NCBI GenBank assembly: GCA_022497145.1
Contig: MU385919.1
Span: 62,001-126,000 of the forward strand
DNA length: 64,000 nt
Source: Rostrohypoxylon terebratum
Lineage: Eukaryota > Ascomycota > Sordariomycetes > Xylariales > Hypoxylaceae
Reading direction: 5' to 3'
The translations under genes and the position numbers were made by a program. Of this stretch, positions 42,829-55,092 are shown in pieces. Every line of letters begins with the position of its first letter. Within the stretch, counting starts at the first letter, position 1. Below the pieces are notes generated by a model. It was not told the origin of the DNA, made no database searches, and worked only from the letters and a program-made list of their open reading frames with translations.

Positions 42829-45800
42829 ATGGACGATGATCATCTAGATCTGTCTCCAAATGGAGAAAATGGAGACGCGGCCTCGAGCGACGAAGAGACA
42901 ATTAAGGGGGAGCAGGGCCATGAAGATATAGCAGATGTCGAGGAAGACCAAACAAGCGTCGCTTCAGATCAACCTACGGGGAATGGAGTTATCGCAAATC
43001 GGTATCGCCAATTACTGCAAGATCGCGATGATGCGTCGGAAGCCGGTTCAGCTGAGGGAATACCCCGGAGGGCTGGGAGCCCAATAGACTCCTTACTCTC
43101 CGTACCGGACGATTCCCCCTCTCTTCAGGTATGCGATACTGCAATGTTCTTGAGGGGAACTTATATTAACCCCCTTCTTAGGGTTCCATGATATCTTCGC
43201 CTGGTAGTAGCAGGGTCCCGTCTCTAGCCTCGCGTCCGGGGCTAAACAGTCCTACACCTTCGTTTAGGCCCTTCGACCGACGATTTCAATCGCGTATATC
43301 CTCGCCATCGTCCGCGCTCTCTCCACGACCAGGCTCACCTGCATTTCTCGCCGGACATAGTAGACAAGCATCCTTGACCAGTCAATTTTTCTTAGAAGTG
43401 GGCGATGCCGAAACCCCTACGCCCCCATGGGAAGTTGTACGATGGACAAAACTTAAGAAGTTAAACGGACAGGCCTTTTCTGAAGCTGGAAAGCGTAATT
43501 TAGGCTCCCCTACGTGCATAGCGGTGTCTGCTTCGATCGTGTTGGGGACCACTAAAGGCATAATACTAATGTTTGATTATAACCAAAATTTAAAAATGAT
43601 CATCGGACCCGGCACTAAAGGTTTGTCGCCGTTTTGACTCTTTCATATTTTAGTGCTAATAAGTCATAGCCGTTGAATCCGGACCTATTACTGCCATTGC
43701 CGTATCCGCCGATTATACCACAATAGCCGGCGGTCACTCAAGCGGTAATATATTCACGTGGGACACGAGCCGGGCATCTAGGCCATTCCTACACATACCA
43801 CCCCTTGATGACTCTCAATTGCAACACCGAACAATGGATGGTCATATGCCACGTGCATCTATAACACACCTAGGGTTCTTAGGCACCAGGCATACCGCCC
43901 TAGTTTCTGCCGACGATCGTGGCATGGCATTTTCTCATCTTGCAACCCGAGGTACCGGTTCTCTTGGTCGGACAGTCAAGACAGTAAGGATATTAGGTCG
44001 ATATCCCGACGCTCCGCCTCCCGCATCCGGCAAACCCCTTAAACCTAGTACCGTATTAGGCTTCTCTTCATTGCCTCTTGGGAACGTGGAACGGGCCACA
44101 GATACGATGGGACTTACGGCAATGCTTACTCCTTATCTACTTGTCATCGTTTCCACAACGCCAATTGCCCAAACCCAGCACAAGTCGGCTAGGCCAAAAG
44201 ACGTAGCGCCGCATAGCGCTATGACTGGCTGTTTGGCTTGGTTTCCAGCAGTCAAACTAAAGGTCCCAGACCCCAGCACCGGCAGTACTATGTCTAAAGT
44301 GAAGCTGGTATATTGCTGGTCTAATGTGCTCACTGTACTCGATGTAGATGAGGTGCCATCGGAAGACAAGGACAAGCCGCCGCTTCTGAAATTTAAGGCA
44401 CGTTCTAGGTGGAAGTGCGAAGAAGCGATCGTCGCCGTTCAATGGCTTAGCCGTTCCGTCTTAACCGTCCTCACGATTACGCAGAGACTCATTGTCCTCG
44501 AAGATCGATCCATGAGGATGACAGAAGCATTTGATCTGATACATAAGTATATATACCATGCAGATCTTTTCTCGAACCAGTTACACAATCTTGTTGAGCA
44601 GCTCGATGAAGAAGATACGTCTATGCATGGCGTTGTAGCGGATGCTTTTTACATGAGTTTCAAGGCATATAAAGGACGTATCTTCTTGCTGGGTTTCAAT
44701 GACGTGTCAATTGGTGCGCTATCTAATTGGGCGGATCGACTGATCGCTTTGATGGAAAACGGCGACTATATCGGGGCAATTCAGCTAGCAACATCGTACT
44801 ACACAGGGGATGCTAACAAGCTGACTGTCGGTCTTCCTGAGGATGCTGCTTTAAGGCACCGGATGGTACGTGACAAGGTCATGGAGATAATGCGCGCATC
44901 TCTTAAATATGTGTTTGGGCAACGGCAAAAGAACAAATCCTCAGTAGACGACCAACAGCTCCGACATCTTACCGAAACTTGTTTTATTGCTTGTCAAAGC
45001 GTGGGCGACCTCGACTTCCTCTTCGATGAGATGTACGAATGGTACGAAGACGGTGATGCGGAAGGCATATTTCTAGAGGTGTTGGAGCCATACATTCTAG
45101 AGAAAACGATTTCAATTGTGCCACCAACGGCGGTGAAAGCCATGGTCACCCATTTTGTCAGCAAGGGTTGGGAAAGTCGACTCGAAGAGGTGATATGTCA
45201 TATGGAAACGGCCACTCTCGATATCGATCAGATCACTTCGCTTTGCAAGAGGCATGGCCTCTACGATGCTCTTATATATGTCTGGAACCAGGCACTATCT
45301 GATTATATCACACCCCTCATCGACTTGCTTACTCTTTTGATACCCCTGATGCAGAATAATCCTGGAAACTTCATGGAGCACGAAAACCACGAGGTCAACG
45401 CCGTCAAGATGTTTCCATATCTTTCTTACACGCTAACTGGCAGGATATATCCTACGGGTGAGAGGATGCAAGATGGAGTGGTTTCGCAGGCTAAAGCAGA
45501 GCTGTACTGGTTTCTCTTTTCCGGGAAAAGCATAATCTGGCCAAAAGGTAGCAGCAAGATATTTCGCACTCAGCCAACCCAAGCGGATGAACCGTCTTTC
45601 CCGTATCTCAGAATGATACTTCAATATGATGCCCCGAGTTTTTTGAGCGCGTTGAACGAGGCGTTCGAAGATCCATTCTTGAATGATTCCCAAGAGAAAC
45701 AGCTTAATGGTGGGACTGGGAGAGACTTGCCGGAAGAACAAATTTTTGGCTTGACAGTTGATCGACAATATGTTGTATCCATCCTGCTCGAGATCATGAA

Positions 45801-47787
45801 CCCTAACGATTTCGATCCCACAGACACCATATACCTGGATATGTTCATTGCCCGAAATCTACCCAAATTCCCTCAATATCTTCTCATACCCGGGTCTACC
45901 TTAGACAAAGTCTTGGCTGGTTTATGTCGCTACCCCGGACTAGATCTGGCAGAGGATGCCCAGCTGAGTGCAGAATATCTGCTTTCTGTGTATCAGCCAC
46001 CAGACATATCAACGATGATACCCCTGTTTAAGAAAGCTTGTTTTTACCGTATCCTAAAACGGATATACAGGAATGATAAGCAGTATGCGAAATTGTTGCA
46101 AACCTACTTCGAAGACCCCGAGGACCAGACAGAGATTTTCGACTGCATTGCGGAATGCTTGCAACCCCATCCTAGCCTCCCGAAGAGGTACATCCAAGAG
46201 GTGCACGATGTCATCAAACAACACTCGCGAGAATTGGTTGAGCTCGATCCAACAAGAGCTGCACAAACTCTGGCCGCATATGCGCCGGGATTGCATAGGT
46301 TCGCCTTAGATTCACTTGAAGCAGGCTCGGAATTGCAATACGAATACCTCAAAGCTCTTCTTGAACCTGACTACGAAACTTCAGGACAGCCGGCCGCGAC
46401 ACTAGATCGGGATTTCATTGAGCAATACGTACAACTCATGTGTCGATATAATTCTTCTCATGTTTCCGATTATGTCGGTATTGTGCAAGCCACCAATCTC
46501 AGGCTTGACAAATTGCTACCAACCATGGAAGATACCGGGGTTATTGATGCTGTTGTCATTCTGATGGCTCGGGAAGGACAAGTACAAGACGCCATGGGAC
46601 GTTTGACGAAACACTTACAAACATTAGAATCGGCGCTGCAAGGTTTAGTAGCGAATGCAGATGGCCATGCCGATGACATCGACGTTGACGTGAAAGAAGC
46701 TGCGGAAGAACTACTCAGAGGGTTGCAGAAATACACACATGTCGGCATTTGGCTATGCCAAGGACAGATGAAAACATCCAAGAAACTGAACGCAATTGGA
46801 CGGCGAGGATCGCCGTCACCTAGCAATCTTTCGCCCGATGAGGTATTGTGGCTTGAATTGATAGATACCACCGTCCAGATTACAAGACGCCTATCTTCTG
46901 TTGTATCCCCTTCTCAACCAATTAAAGTCTCCAGCACAGCTTCACCGACACCCGTTCTTGATAGCGACAAGTTAGTGGCGCTCTTGCGCTCGCTTGTACA
47001 ACATACATTCACGGCACTTATGACCGCAACATCGACAGAAAGTGCCGGCCTGTCCAGCAACCGTCTCGTCGCCAAATCTGGGGGTAGCCTCACATTTCTT
47101 CGAATTCTTCGAGCCTTCCTCACTCGCGCAGCCGCTAGCTCCCCTAATCTTGCGGACTTGCGAGCTGTGCTAACGTCAATATTTTCGGCTTACGCATATG
47201 AAGAATCAATACTACGACTTTCCAACCGACTCCTGGAGCAGCAGCTCTTCGTCAATGTCAAGCAAGCCGTAGAGCTTCGTCAACGCGGGTGGCGGCCTAG
47301 AGGGTCTACTTGTGAAGCTTGCGGTAAGCGATTGTGGGGTCCAGGAGTTGCCGGGAACGTCTTCGAAGCTTGGGAGGAGAAACAAGCTATTGAAAATAAG
47401 AAACGAGCGGAAAAGAACGCCGCGCTTGATAAGTCGGCCGTTGCGCGCGGAAAAGGCAAGGCCGAGTCTCCAATAGAAGAGGATGAGACGTATAAGGGAA
47501 AAGGGAAGGGCAAAAGTACCGATGTGGGAAGTGGGAATGGTTCATCAGCGGATCAAATGTCAAACGGTACACAGGACGTGCCGGGTCAAATTACCGAGAC
47601 GAACGGTGAAGCTTACACGAGGCGAAGAGATCAGCCTCTTGGTCCGCTAGTCGTTCTGGCTTGTAGGCATATATATCACAAGGATTGCTTAGACGCATTA
47701 CAGGCGAAGCAGGAAGCGAACGGTATCCATAGAGAGGTGGATGAGTTCGGTCGTGAGACGGAGTATAGGTGTCCTATCGACGGCTAG
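42829..47787 (+). CDS. vps8: Vps8, CORVET tethering complex subunit
   Basis: CORVET-specific Rab5 (Vps21) effector that tethers early endosomes. Exons 42829..43128, 43182..43620 and 43670..47787 (introns 53 and 49 nt), 1,618 residues. The N-terminus is acidic and disordered. A beta-propeller starts near residue 190 (ASIVLGTTKGIILMFD, ITAIAVSADYTTIAGGHSSGNIFTWD). A long alpha-solenoid follows with the Vps8 central motif (SLCKRHGLYDALIYVWNQAL, DYITPLIDLL). A C-terminal RING-like site has CEACGKRLW at about residue 1461 and CRHIYHKDC plus RCPIDG at the very end, with a ~100-residue Lys/Gly/Ser-rich insert between the two halves. Order and length fit fungal Vps8. Confidence 0.93.
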
Positions 47788-48291
47788 GGTAGGAGAGGAA
47801 GAAGGGGTTGGGCTGGATAGCCGTTGTATTTCTGTGTATAGTACGGTACGAGGTACTCATGCGTCGTCAGCCAATTTTTAGGGTCGAGCGCTAGAACTAA
47901 AACGTTAGGGGCATTTAAACGATTATTTTGGGAGAGACGCGACTGTTATGAGTTAAGTGATATGAATTGATATGGATTCAAATGACACGATATAACGCCT
48001 GACTAGAAAATGCAGATGTATGGTTCATGATGGATGTATATACATGCTGATGCAAATTTATTTATAAGAAACGAAGTATTCGCTAATTCAAGCGATATAG
48101 GTAGATAAATCATGAAAAATGGTTTTGTAAAGCCGACCCTGGAGCCTAATGTGCTCTATCATCTCATCCACCCGTGGTATCTCATCATCTTCTCTGTCAC
48201 ATGACGTCCCAACTAAAATTACATTTCCCAAAACAAGCTGTTGTACATCCCGTCCACCTCTCTCTGGTCTAGATGGTCATGTGGTAGCTGT
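47788..48291. other. Spacer, convergent 3' ends of vps8 and the secreted-protein gene
   Basis: About 500 bp, AT-rich 3' flanks. Nothing else seen. Confidence 0.5.
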
Positions 48292-50038
48292 TTATGCTGC
48301 GGCCGAGACCGCGGCCGAGGACGAGGACGCCGAAGGCGTCACTTTGGAGCACGGCGTGCGAGTCGAGGTGGTAAGCGTGTTCGCCGTCGTCTCCTTCTCC
48401 TTGGCGCCCTTGGTCACGGAGGATACCTTCGCCTTGGTAGTAGCCGTGGCCGTGGTCGCAGGCGCCCAGGGCGAGCCCTTGATGAGCGAGGTGCTGGGCT
48501 TCTTGACGGACTTGGGGATGCTCAGGGAGTTGGCCTTCGGGGTGTTGAGCTTGGACAGCGATAGGGGGGCGCCTCCGGAGGTGACGACGGAGGGCGCGGT
48601 GGTCTTGGCGCCAGGGCACGAGGTGATGGTCTTGGTTATCGGGTCCGTGACCACGATGACTTGGCCCAGGCTGCTCGGGCAGTTGATCACGTCGGCCGCG
48701 CACGAGGTCGCCGTGTACGTGCTCGTCGTCTTCAGGATGGAGGTGACGGGCTTGGAACACCCTGCCGCCGTCGTCTTCTGCGCTTGCAGCGCGGCGATCT
48801 TGGCGGTGCCGGTGATCTTGGCGGTGGTCTTGGCTGAGGTCTTGGTTGAGGTGGTCACGAAACAGGTGCTGGTGGCGGCTTCGAAAAACGTCGTGCTGAC
48901 GGTCGGGTCGTAGTCGCCGATGGAGATGTCCGCGACGCTCACGCCGACGTCCACGTACGCGCCCGCGTTGATGTTCACTTCGGCGGAAGCGGGCAGGACG
49001 CAGTTGCTGCCTTTCTTGGGCGGGTTGCTGTATTCCTCGCCCAGGGTCACTTCTGGGATGTTGATGTAGGCGCCTGCGATCGCTTTCGTCTTGACGAGCG
49101 GGATCTTGGGTAGCTGGATGCCGCCTTGGACTGCTACGCGTAGGGCTACTGTTACGGTTGCTGGCGCGTTGACGGAGAGGGGGAGTAGCGTTGCGTGAGC
49201 GCCGTTGCTGGGGTGGGTTAGTTGGGATGTTGCGGTTTAGGTGTTAGGTGTGAAGTCGGGGAATGACTTACAATACACCCTTGTTTCCAACCTTCTCGTC
49301 AAGGTTGATAGTGAATGACGATCCGTCGGGGATGGTGACCTCGAAACCACCCTTGGTCTCGATCTCAGCTGTGACACCAACGACGAGGTCAATGTTGAAG
49401 GTAATGCCAGCTGAGAACTCGGGGCCCTATAATCAACCACGTTAGCAAGCCATGTTCAATAAGAGTCTCTAAAGGGGGAAAAGAGACGTAAAACTCACAG
49501 AAATTCCGAGAGGAGTTTCACTCTTGAATAACGGGATGGTGAAGTGACCGGTTCCCTTGGTCGAGACGCTGAGGTCTACGAGAGCACCGACACCCTTAAA
49601 GCCGATAGTCAAGCTAGCGTCGTTGAACGGGTTCATGTCCTTCAAGTCCTTCACGATTTCTCCGATGTTATCCGGGAAATCCATAGATGCTGTGAGCTCT
49701 CCAAAGGTCCGGCACTCGACACAAGTGAGGTCGAGGGCGACATTGGTGCCCGTGGTTATTGGCCATGAACTGTTTGTTACGTCAGTACATCAATACTTGT
49801 ATACGGAGAAGGTAAGTCAAAATTACCCGGAGAATAATGTCCTGCCGCTGGCGTCAAAGTCCAACTCGAAAGTCTTATTAGCATCACGCCTGACCATGAG
49901 ACCTCGAGTGTGAGGGCCGTAGCGTGGTAATAGGTCTATATCGCGCTCATCGATAGGTTGAAAAGCCGATACATCGCCGATAGGGCTCGCTGCCACCAAC
50001 GAGGAAAAGGCGAGGGCTAGAGAGAGAAAGTTGTACAT
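48292..50038 (-). CDS. Secreted Ser/Thr-rich protein with conserved N-terminal domain, four exons
   Basis: Complement exons 50038..49827, 49769..49499, 49426..49272 and 49207..48292 (introns 57, 72 and 64 nt; phases 2, 0, 2), 517 residues. A clear signal peptide (MYNFLSLALAFSSLVAASP) is followed by a propeptide-like segment with dibasic RR. Next comes a beta-rich domain with a CVEC pair after the stretch WPITTGTNVALDL, a GVGALVDLSVS segment, repeated Gly/Val/Thr strands, and a later YSNPPKKGSNCVLPASAEV block. The C-terminal third is Thr/Ser/Ala/Lys-rich (many TTST, TTKT), a likely O-glycosylated stalk, and ends in an Ala/Ser run without a convincing GPI signal. It resembles uncharacterised fungal cell-surface proteins; no enzyme motif is visible. 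The C-terminal coding region is GC-rich. Confidence 0.78.
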
Positions 50039-52527
50039 GGCGACGGTTTGTCCCGTATCACCCACTAAAGAAAAAAGAATGAATGTCGACTCGGCTTTGA
50101 TACCAACCGGGGAAAGCCAAAAGTCGTGAGGTGTAAAAGGAGTGAATGTGAGAATGAAAGAAAAAAAGGAATGAATAGGCCCTCCAAACGAAGAAAATGT
50201 CAATAGCACATGAAGCTCATGATGTAGATCTTTCTCCAAAGCCGGGCCGTCGTGAGTGTATATACTTCAGACGGCTCCTCTGACCCCTTCACCTCCCCAC
50301 CCGACATTGGCTATCTATCGGCACCATCATCTGATCTAATCTCGTCTCTCTAGACCTGGAATCGGCCTGCGCCGTACTATGTACCATCCCCAGTCGTGGG
50401 AGTGCTGGGCAAAGTATGGAATGGTAGCATTTTTTTTCGAACGGGGCGACGGTAGGATTCTGACCGGGGGGGTTCGAGGCTACGAGCTTCTGCTTGCTCA
50501 GATTCAACCTTGTCGACCCGGCTATGAAACCGAAATAAGCAATCCGCCAAACCGTAAACGGTCGTTGGTCGTTGGTGCTTGAAGACCTAATAAATCAAAT
50601 CAACGAATATCGGACCGCTTTGCTCACATTAATTTAATACTAGCTGATTCTGCATTATCAGGTTACGCACTTTAACACGAAACCAGATAGATGAAAGATT
50701 ATTACCTATCTATCTTCTACATAGTAAGTAGAGTAAGACGTTCATACCTACGCGCGAGTATAGATTGTGAGAAAGCAAACAACTGTGATGAGCATCCGTA
50801 TGACTTCAGCAATCAGCGAACGCCTTCTCGGAAAAGTTAGCTAGGCGAAACGGGAAGCCCCTGTACGTGGATAATAAACCCCTTGCTTTTTTGTTTCTGC
50901 TTTCCAATCTGCAACTATCCGTATCTTACCCAGAGTTCTGCGGACTCGGAGTCAGACTCAGCAAGCCACTCCTGCATGTCTTATGTAACAAACGCGACAG
51001 GTAGCAGGTAACAGGTAACAAGCCCTGCCAGCCTAGGCCCTACTATACTACGTAGTAGGTCCTAGGTGTCTTAGGTACAGTGTAGTGAGTGCAGTTCGGT
51101 TCGAAGGGGACCGGTGTTGCGCCGCGAAACAAATTCACCACCTCACCTCCTCGTCTCTCATTCCAACCTCGAATGCCCAGCTCGCGGCATAGAAACGTAA
51201 AGGCCTACATACTACTATACTACTACGTAGTAATAAGACGAAAAAAAGGGTCTATGAAACCCTCCTTCCGCAAAAGGTAAAACCGGGATTTTTATTTAAG
51301 CTCACTAGCTCACAACGCAGCATGTAACCTAGGTACTACTAGGTCCTAGGTCCTAGGACCCAGGACATCCATATCAGCATAGTGTAGGTATATACTAATA
51401 TGTAGAAATATAAAAAGGCAAACATACAATACGCGATGCTCATAGCCTGGCTTGGCAGTTCCTTTAATACACCATCGACGCGGTATATTTTCCGACCTTT
51501 CTCTATTCTCTCGCCTTTCTGGAACCGATCTCACCGTTGAATTAGTGAATTAGTGAATTAGTGGACGAACACCTAGCTGGTGTCTACGCCACCTCCCCAT
51601 CCTCCTTAAGCAGCGGTTTCTAGGTTTCTAGGTAAAAAATTCTCCTTTGCCCAGGCTCCTAAGGAGTCCTAAACCCCTAAGTAGCAAGCTTCGGGGGAGC
51701 CCTGTTTCGTAAGCGGCAGGGGTGCACCGCATAGGCCAGCGCCATCGTCCATCCCCCCTGTCCCTAATCCCTAGTCCCTAGTAAACTTCAGGCCCGTCCC
51801 TGTCTATCCAACGTGTCCTACGTCCCTAATAGGTAGTTAGGCTGAGGCTGAGAGAAGCTCTTTCCTCTTTCCAAAGCTCGAAGGAAGAGCTTATTACCAT
51901 GTAGCCAGCAAGAACCCCCAATAAAAATAAACGTTGAACTAATACCTAGTACTATCTAGGACCTACCCTCGTCAAAAGCCGTCATGCGCGCACCAGCAGC
52001 TCACTGATATAAAAATATAAAAATACCCCAATCCTGCATCCTACGCCCACCACCGAGTCCCCTACCTGACAGCCTGACAGCCCTGGTAACCTTCCACACA
52101 GGTCACGACCCGACCACATCGGGAATAGGAAGTAAATACTAGTGTACATACCAATAAAGTCCCCGACGAGATGGAAGCTTGGCGTTGCCGGACCAGGGAG
52201 GCTTAAGATAGACCAAGATTGATAATGCCCCAGCCGCGCTAGACCCTCTCCTCCATAGTACGATGCTACTTATAGACATGGGCAAATGGAGATATAGCGA
52301 GCACGTACGCAGCGCAATTCTACTACACTTTCCCAGATCCAAGGCCCGGAGCCCCGTATCTCGTCGCAATTACGACCGTGCGATTGCGCCGACGTGCAAC
52401 TCTGCCATTCCGTAACCAGCATTTATTTCCATGCGCTATTGACGGCAGACGCCGTGCGATTCGGTCGCTTTGCCGAACCCATCGCTATCACCACCGATAT
52501 TATCACATGTCACCTCCAAACGAGGAG
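50039..52527. other. Gene-poor spacer, about 2.5 kb
   Basis: AT-rich with dense TACTACGTAGTAGGTCCTAGG/CCTAGGACC palindrome-like strings at 51040-51065, 51200-51230 and 51330-51365. No gene seen. Confidence 0.5.
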
Positions 52528-52830
52528 AAAAAAACACCCACGTGTATCGACTGACTCGACACCACGACATCGGAACCTAACCTCCACCCATCTCATCTAT
52601 GATCTCACAAGTCAAGTCAAGTCAAGTCAAGTCAACGAGGGGGGGGGGGGGGGGGGGGGGGGGCGCGCGCCGGGCGGGGGGGCGGGGNNNNNNNNNNAAA
52701 CACCCCCGTGTATCTACTCAATCTACACCCCTACATCGTAACCAACCCTCCACCAAAATAAAATTTTATATCACAATTAAATTAATTTAAATTAAATAAA
52801 AAACCCCCCCCCCCCCCCCCCCCCAAAAAA
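52528..52830. other. Assembly-problem region: 10-N gap, G25 and C21 runs, near-duplicate flanks
   Basis: Unknown bases at 52688-52697. A run of 25 G at 52639-52663 and G/C slurry to 52687 precede the gap; a run of 21 C is at 52804-52824. A (CAAGT)n stretch is at 52608-52635. The text after the gap (52698-52755) is a corrupted copy of 52530-52590. Confidence 0.85.
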
Positions 52831-53451
52831 AAACACATATGGAAAAAACAGAAATTGCAATCAAAGGCATAGTCTATTTCCGCCGTCCCTAATTCAATTC
52901 CCAAGTGCCAAGGGACAAGAGAAGATGGATGTCTTTCGTTCTATGATCAAGCCAATAAACAAACCCGCCTTCCCCATCCCCATCCCCATCCCCTTTCCCT
53001 CACCCTTCCCCACCCGTTCCCGCTCCCCGTCTACCGATGAATGGAGAGAGAGAGAGAGAAGAAAAAAAAGAGGCATGGTAAAAAAAAAGGCATGATCTTG
53101 TAGTATTGTTGTAGTAGAAGTAGTAAAAAACCCCGCTACTCCCCCTTCCCTTTCCCGTGTCCGACAAACGACACAAAACCTCTCTTAATCGCTTGTGATA
53201 CACTTTGGCAATCTAGGTCTACGCCGTCTTGCCAATAATACATGACAGGTACATGTAGGTAAATAGGTAAGTTGGGTTAGGTTAGGTTAGGTTCTTGAAA
53301 CAAAAGAGAAGCGATGCGGTGAAATAGTTGGTGCGTGGGTTGATTTTTTTATATGTTCCTTTGATACGCCTCCTTTTTTTCTTCTTTTTCGCTAGCCGCC
53401 CCTCCGTGTTAGTCACGTAGGTAGGTGATCTAGTAGGCTGTGCCGGCACGC
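52831..53451. other. 3' flank of the LETM1-family gene
   Basis: Low-complexity purine and pyrimidine runs (CCCATCCCCATCCCC at ~52972, GAGAGAGAG at ~53045) and a short (GGTTA)3 at about 53275-53291. No gene seen. Confidence 0.5.
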
Positions 53452-55092
53452 TTAGTTCTCGGGCTTCTTTGCTTCTTCGACCTTCTTCGGCTCCTCTCGT
53501 GAGTCCTTAGCTTGGATCTGGTCAGCTTCAGCGTCGACAGCCTCGCCTACAACCTCCTTTTCGATACCCTGCTCGGCAGCGGCAGCGGCAGCGCGGTCAT
53601 CCCTCTCGTCGATGTTGTCCACGTCCTTAGGCGTGGCAAGACCGGTGTCCTGGTTCTCCTGGTTCTGCTCGTTCTCTTCCTCGATCAGATCCTGCTGCTC
53701 CTTGAGAACCTCGAGTCGCTGCTTGTTGGTGGCGGCACCCTCAGCATTGTGCACCTCGAGTTCGATTTCGTGGTACAGCTCTTCGGGAATGGACGACAGC
53801 ACACCAGTCAAAGCCTCTATCTGACTCTGGAATCCGCCCTCGGTCTTTTGGCCGTACATGTAAGCGCTGCTGAGCACGAGGAGCGTCGAGGGGACACCAT
53901 GCTTCAACCGTAAGTCCAACCAGGATTGAAGGTCTTCCCGTAGTCTAGCAGGGGATACACCGTGCGTTTTGATACCTCGGCTGGCACATGCCGTCTGGAG
54001 CTCAGCAACGTTAAGACTGTCAACGCCCTCGAAGCTGATCGCCTTGTCATCTCTCTTGATTTGTCGCATTCTGTGACGAATCTGGTATCGGAGCATGATG
54101 TCCGTCCCGAACGTGTTCAAGTTCATGTAACGGCACATAGACACCAACTGCGGCCTCGACAAGTTGTCGAGAGTCAGGTCATCCCTAAAAGCCTTGCAAA
54201 CTTTGATGACATCTTCCGTGCTTGGCTGCTCTCCGGTAGCGCGCAATTTTCGGAAGAACGTAGCAAACTCCTCCTTCTGTGTCGTGCTAGGCGACAGGGG
54301 CAAGCCAGTCTCTTTCAAGGTGTCTCGAAGGAACTGGCTGACCTCCTTACGGGTTGCTCGCAGTGTCGCAGCTTTCTTGTCCTTGGATTGTTGAGCTTCG
54401 TATGTGCTGGGAAGCAGGTTGGGGAACAGCTTGAGGGCGATGGGAAGAAGGGCTTCGGCAAAAGGAACGATGACGAAAACCGAGAAGGGCACTAGACGAC
54501 CAAGATCTTGGACGGTCCGCTGGAGTTGTCGGTTCTCTCGTCGGGTAAGTTCGTAGCCTGCGGCCATCTTCAGTGCTAGCTTGCTGCTGATTTTCACTTC
54601 AGTAGCAAGAAGTTTTGTGCCATCCCAGTAGTGCTGGACCTCATGCTTTATCTTCTGTCCAAGGGTTAACTTCTTTTCCTGCTTTTCCTCTTGTTTCTCA
54701 ACCTCGGAGTCCTTCTTTTCAGCCAAGTCGGTCAAAGTCTTGGGCTCCGCAACAGCGGCTAGTGTTGTCTTTACTGCCGCGACATCTTGGGTAGGCTCTG
54801 TCTTAAGCTCGGCCGCCTTCTTCGCAGATGACTCTGTTTTGGGGAGCGGTTTCTTAGCTTGCTCAGCGTTAAATCCGGGAGGCGGGCCATTATGCGGGCC
54901 AACTGAATGCCGTTCGGTTGATATGCTTCGAATAGGGATCAGAAGTGCTCGCGCCATAAGATCTGAGGGTAATTGTTGATTTCGGCGTCCGAGGTAAGCT
55001 GATGGTAGAGAAAGGCCGGGCCGAGCCGCCGTCCTACCCGCAAAGGGGTTTATAAGCACTGCCCTCTGGGCAGCTTTGGAAGAAGCGCTCAT
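53452..55092 (-). CDS. mdm38: LETM1-family mitochondrial inner-membrane protein (Mdm38/Ylh47 type)
   Basis: Needed for mitochondrial K+/H+ exchange and ribosome-linked membrane insertion in yeast. Single exon, 546 residues. The N-terminus is Arg/Ser/Ala-rich without acids, as expected for a matrix-targeting sequence. The LETM1 domain starts near residue 140 (LGQKIKHEVQHYWDGTKLLATEVK), continues with a membrane segment LGRLVPFSVFVIVPFAEALLPIALKLFPN containing the conserved prolines, then the matrix ribosome-binding-like part (SRPQLVSMCRYMNLNTFGTD, LRYQIRHRMRQIKRDDKAI, ELQTACASRGI, LREDLQSWLDLRL). The C-terminus is acidic with coiled-coil character and ends in a Lys/Glu tail. The start at 55092 was chosen because the presequence begins there. 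Confidence 0.93.
   Translation of the reverse strand: MSASSKAAQRAVLINPFAGRTAARPGLSLPSAYLGRRNQQLPSDLMARALLIPIRSISTERHSVGPHNGPPPGFNAEQAKKPLPKTESSAKKAAELKTEPTQDVAAVKTTLAAVAEPKTLTDLAEKKDSEVEKQEEKQEKKLTLGQKIKHEVQHYWDGTKLLATEVKISSKLALKMAAGYELTRRENRQLQRTVQDLGRLVPFSVFVIVPFAEALLPIALKLFPNLLPSTYEAQQSKDKKAATLRATRKEVSQFLRDTLKETGLPLSPSTTQKEEFATFFRKLRATGEQPSTEDVIKVCKAFRDDLTLDNLSRPQLVSMCRYMNLNTFGTDIMLRYQIRHRMRQIKRDDKAISFEGVDSLNVAELQTACASRGIKTHGVSPARLREDLQSWLDLRLKHGVPSTLLVLSSAYMYGQKTEGGFQSQIEALTGVLSSIPEELYHEIELEVHNAEGAATNKQRLEVLKEQQDLIEEENEQNQENQDTGLATPKDVDNIDERDDRAAAAAAEQGIEKEVVGEAVDAEADQIQAKDSREEPKKVEEAKKPEN

Noticed and set aside
53275..53291. (GGTTA)3 as a telomere-type repeat
   Set aside because: Only three units inside a chromosome-internal 3' flank; fungal telomeres are TTAGGG and long.
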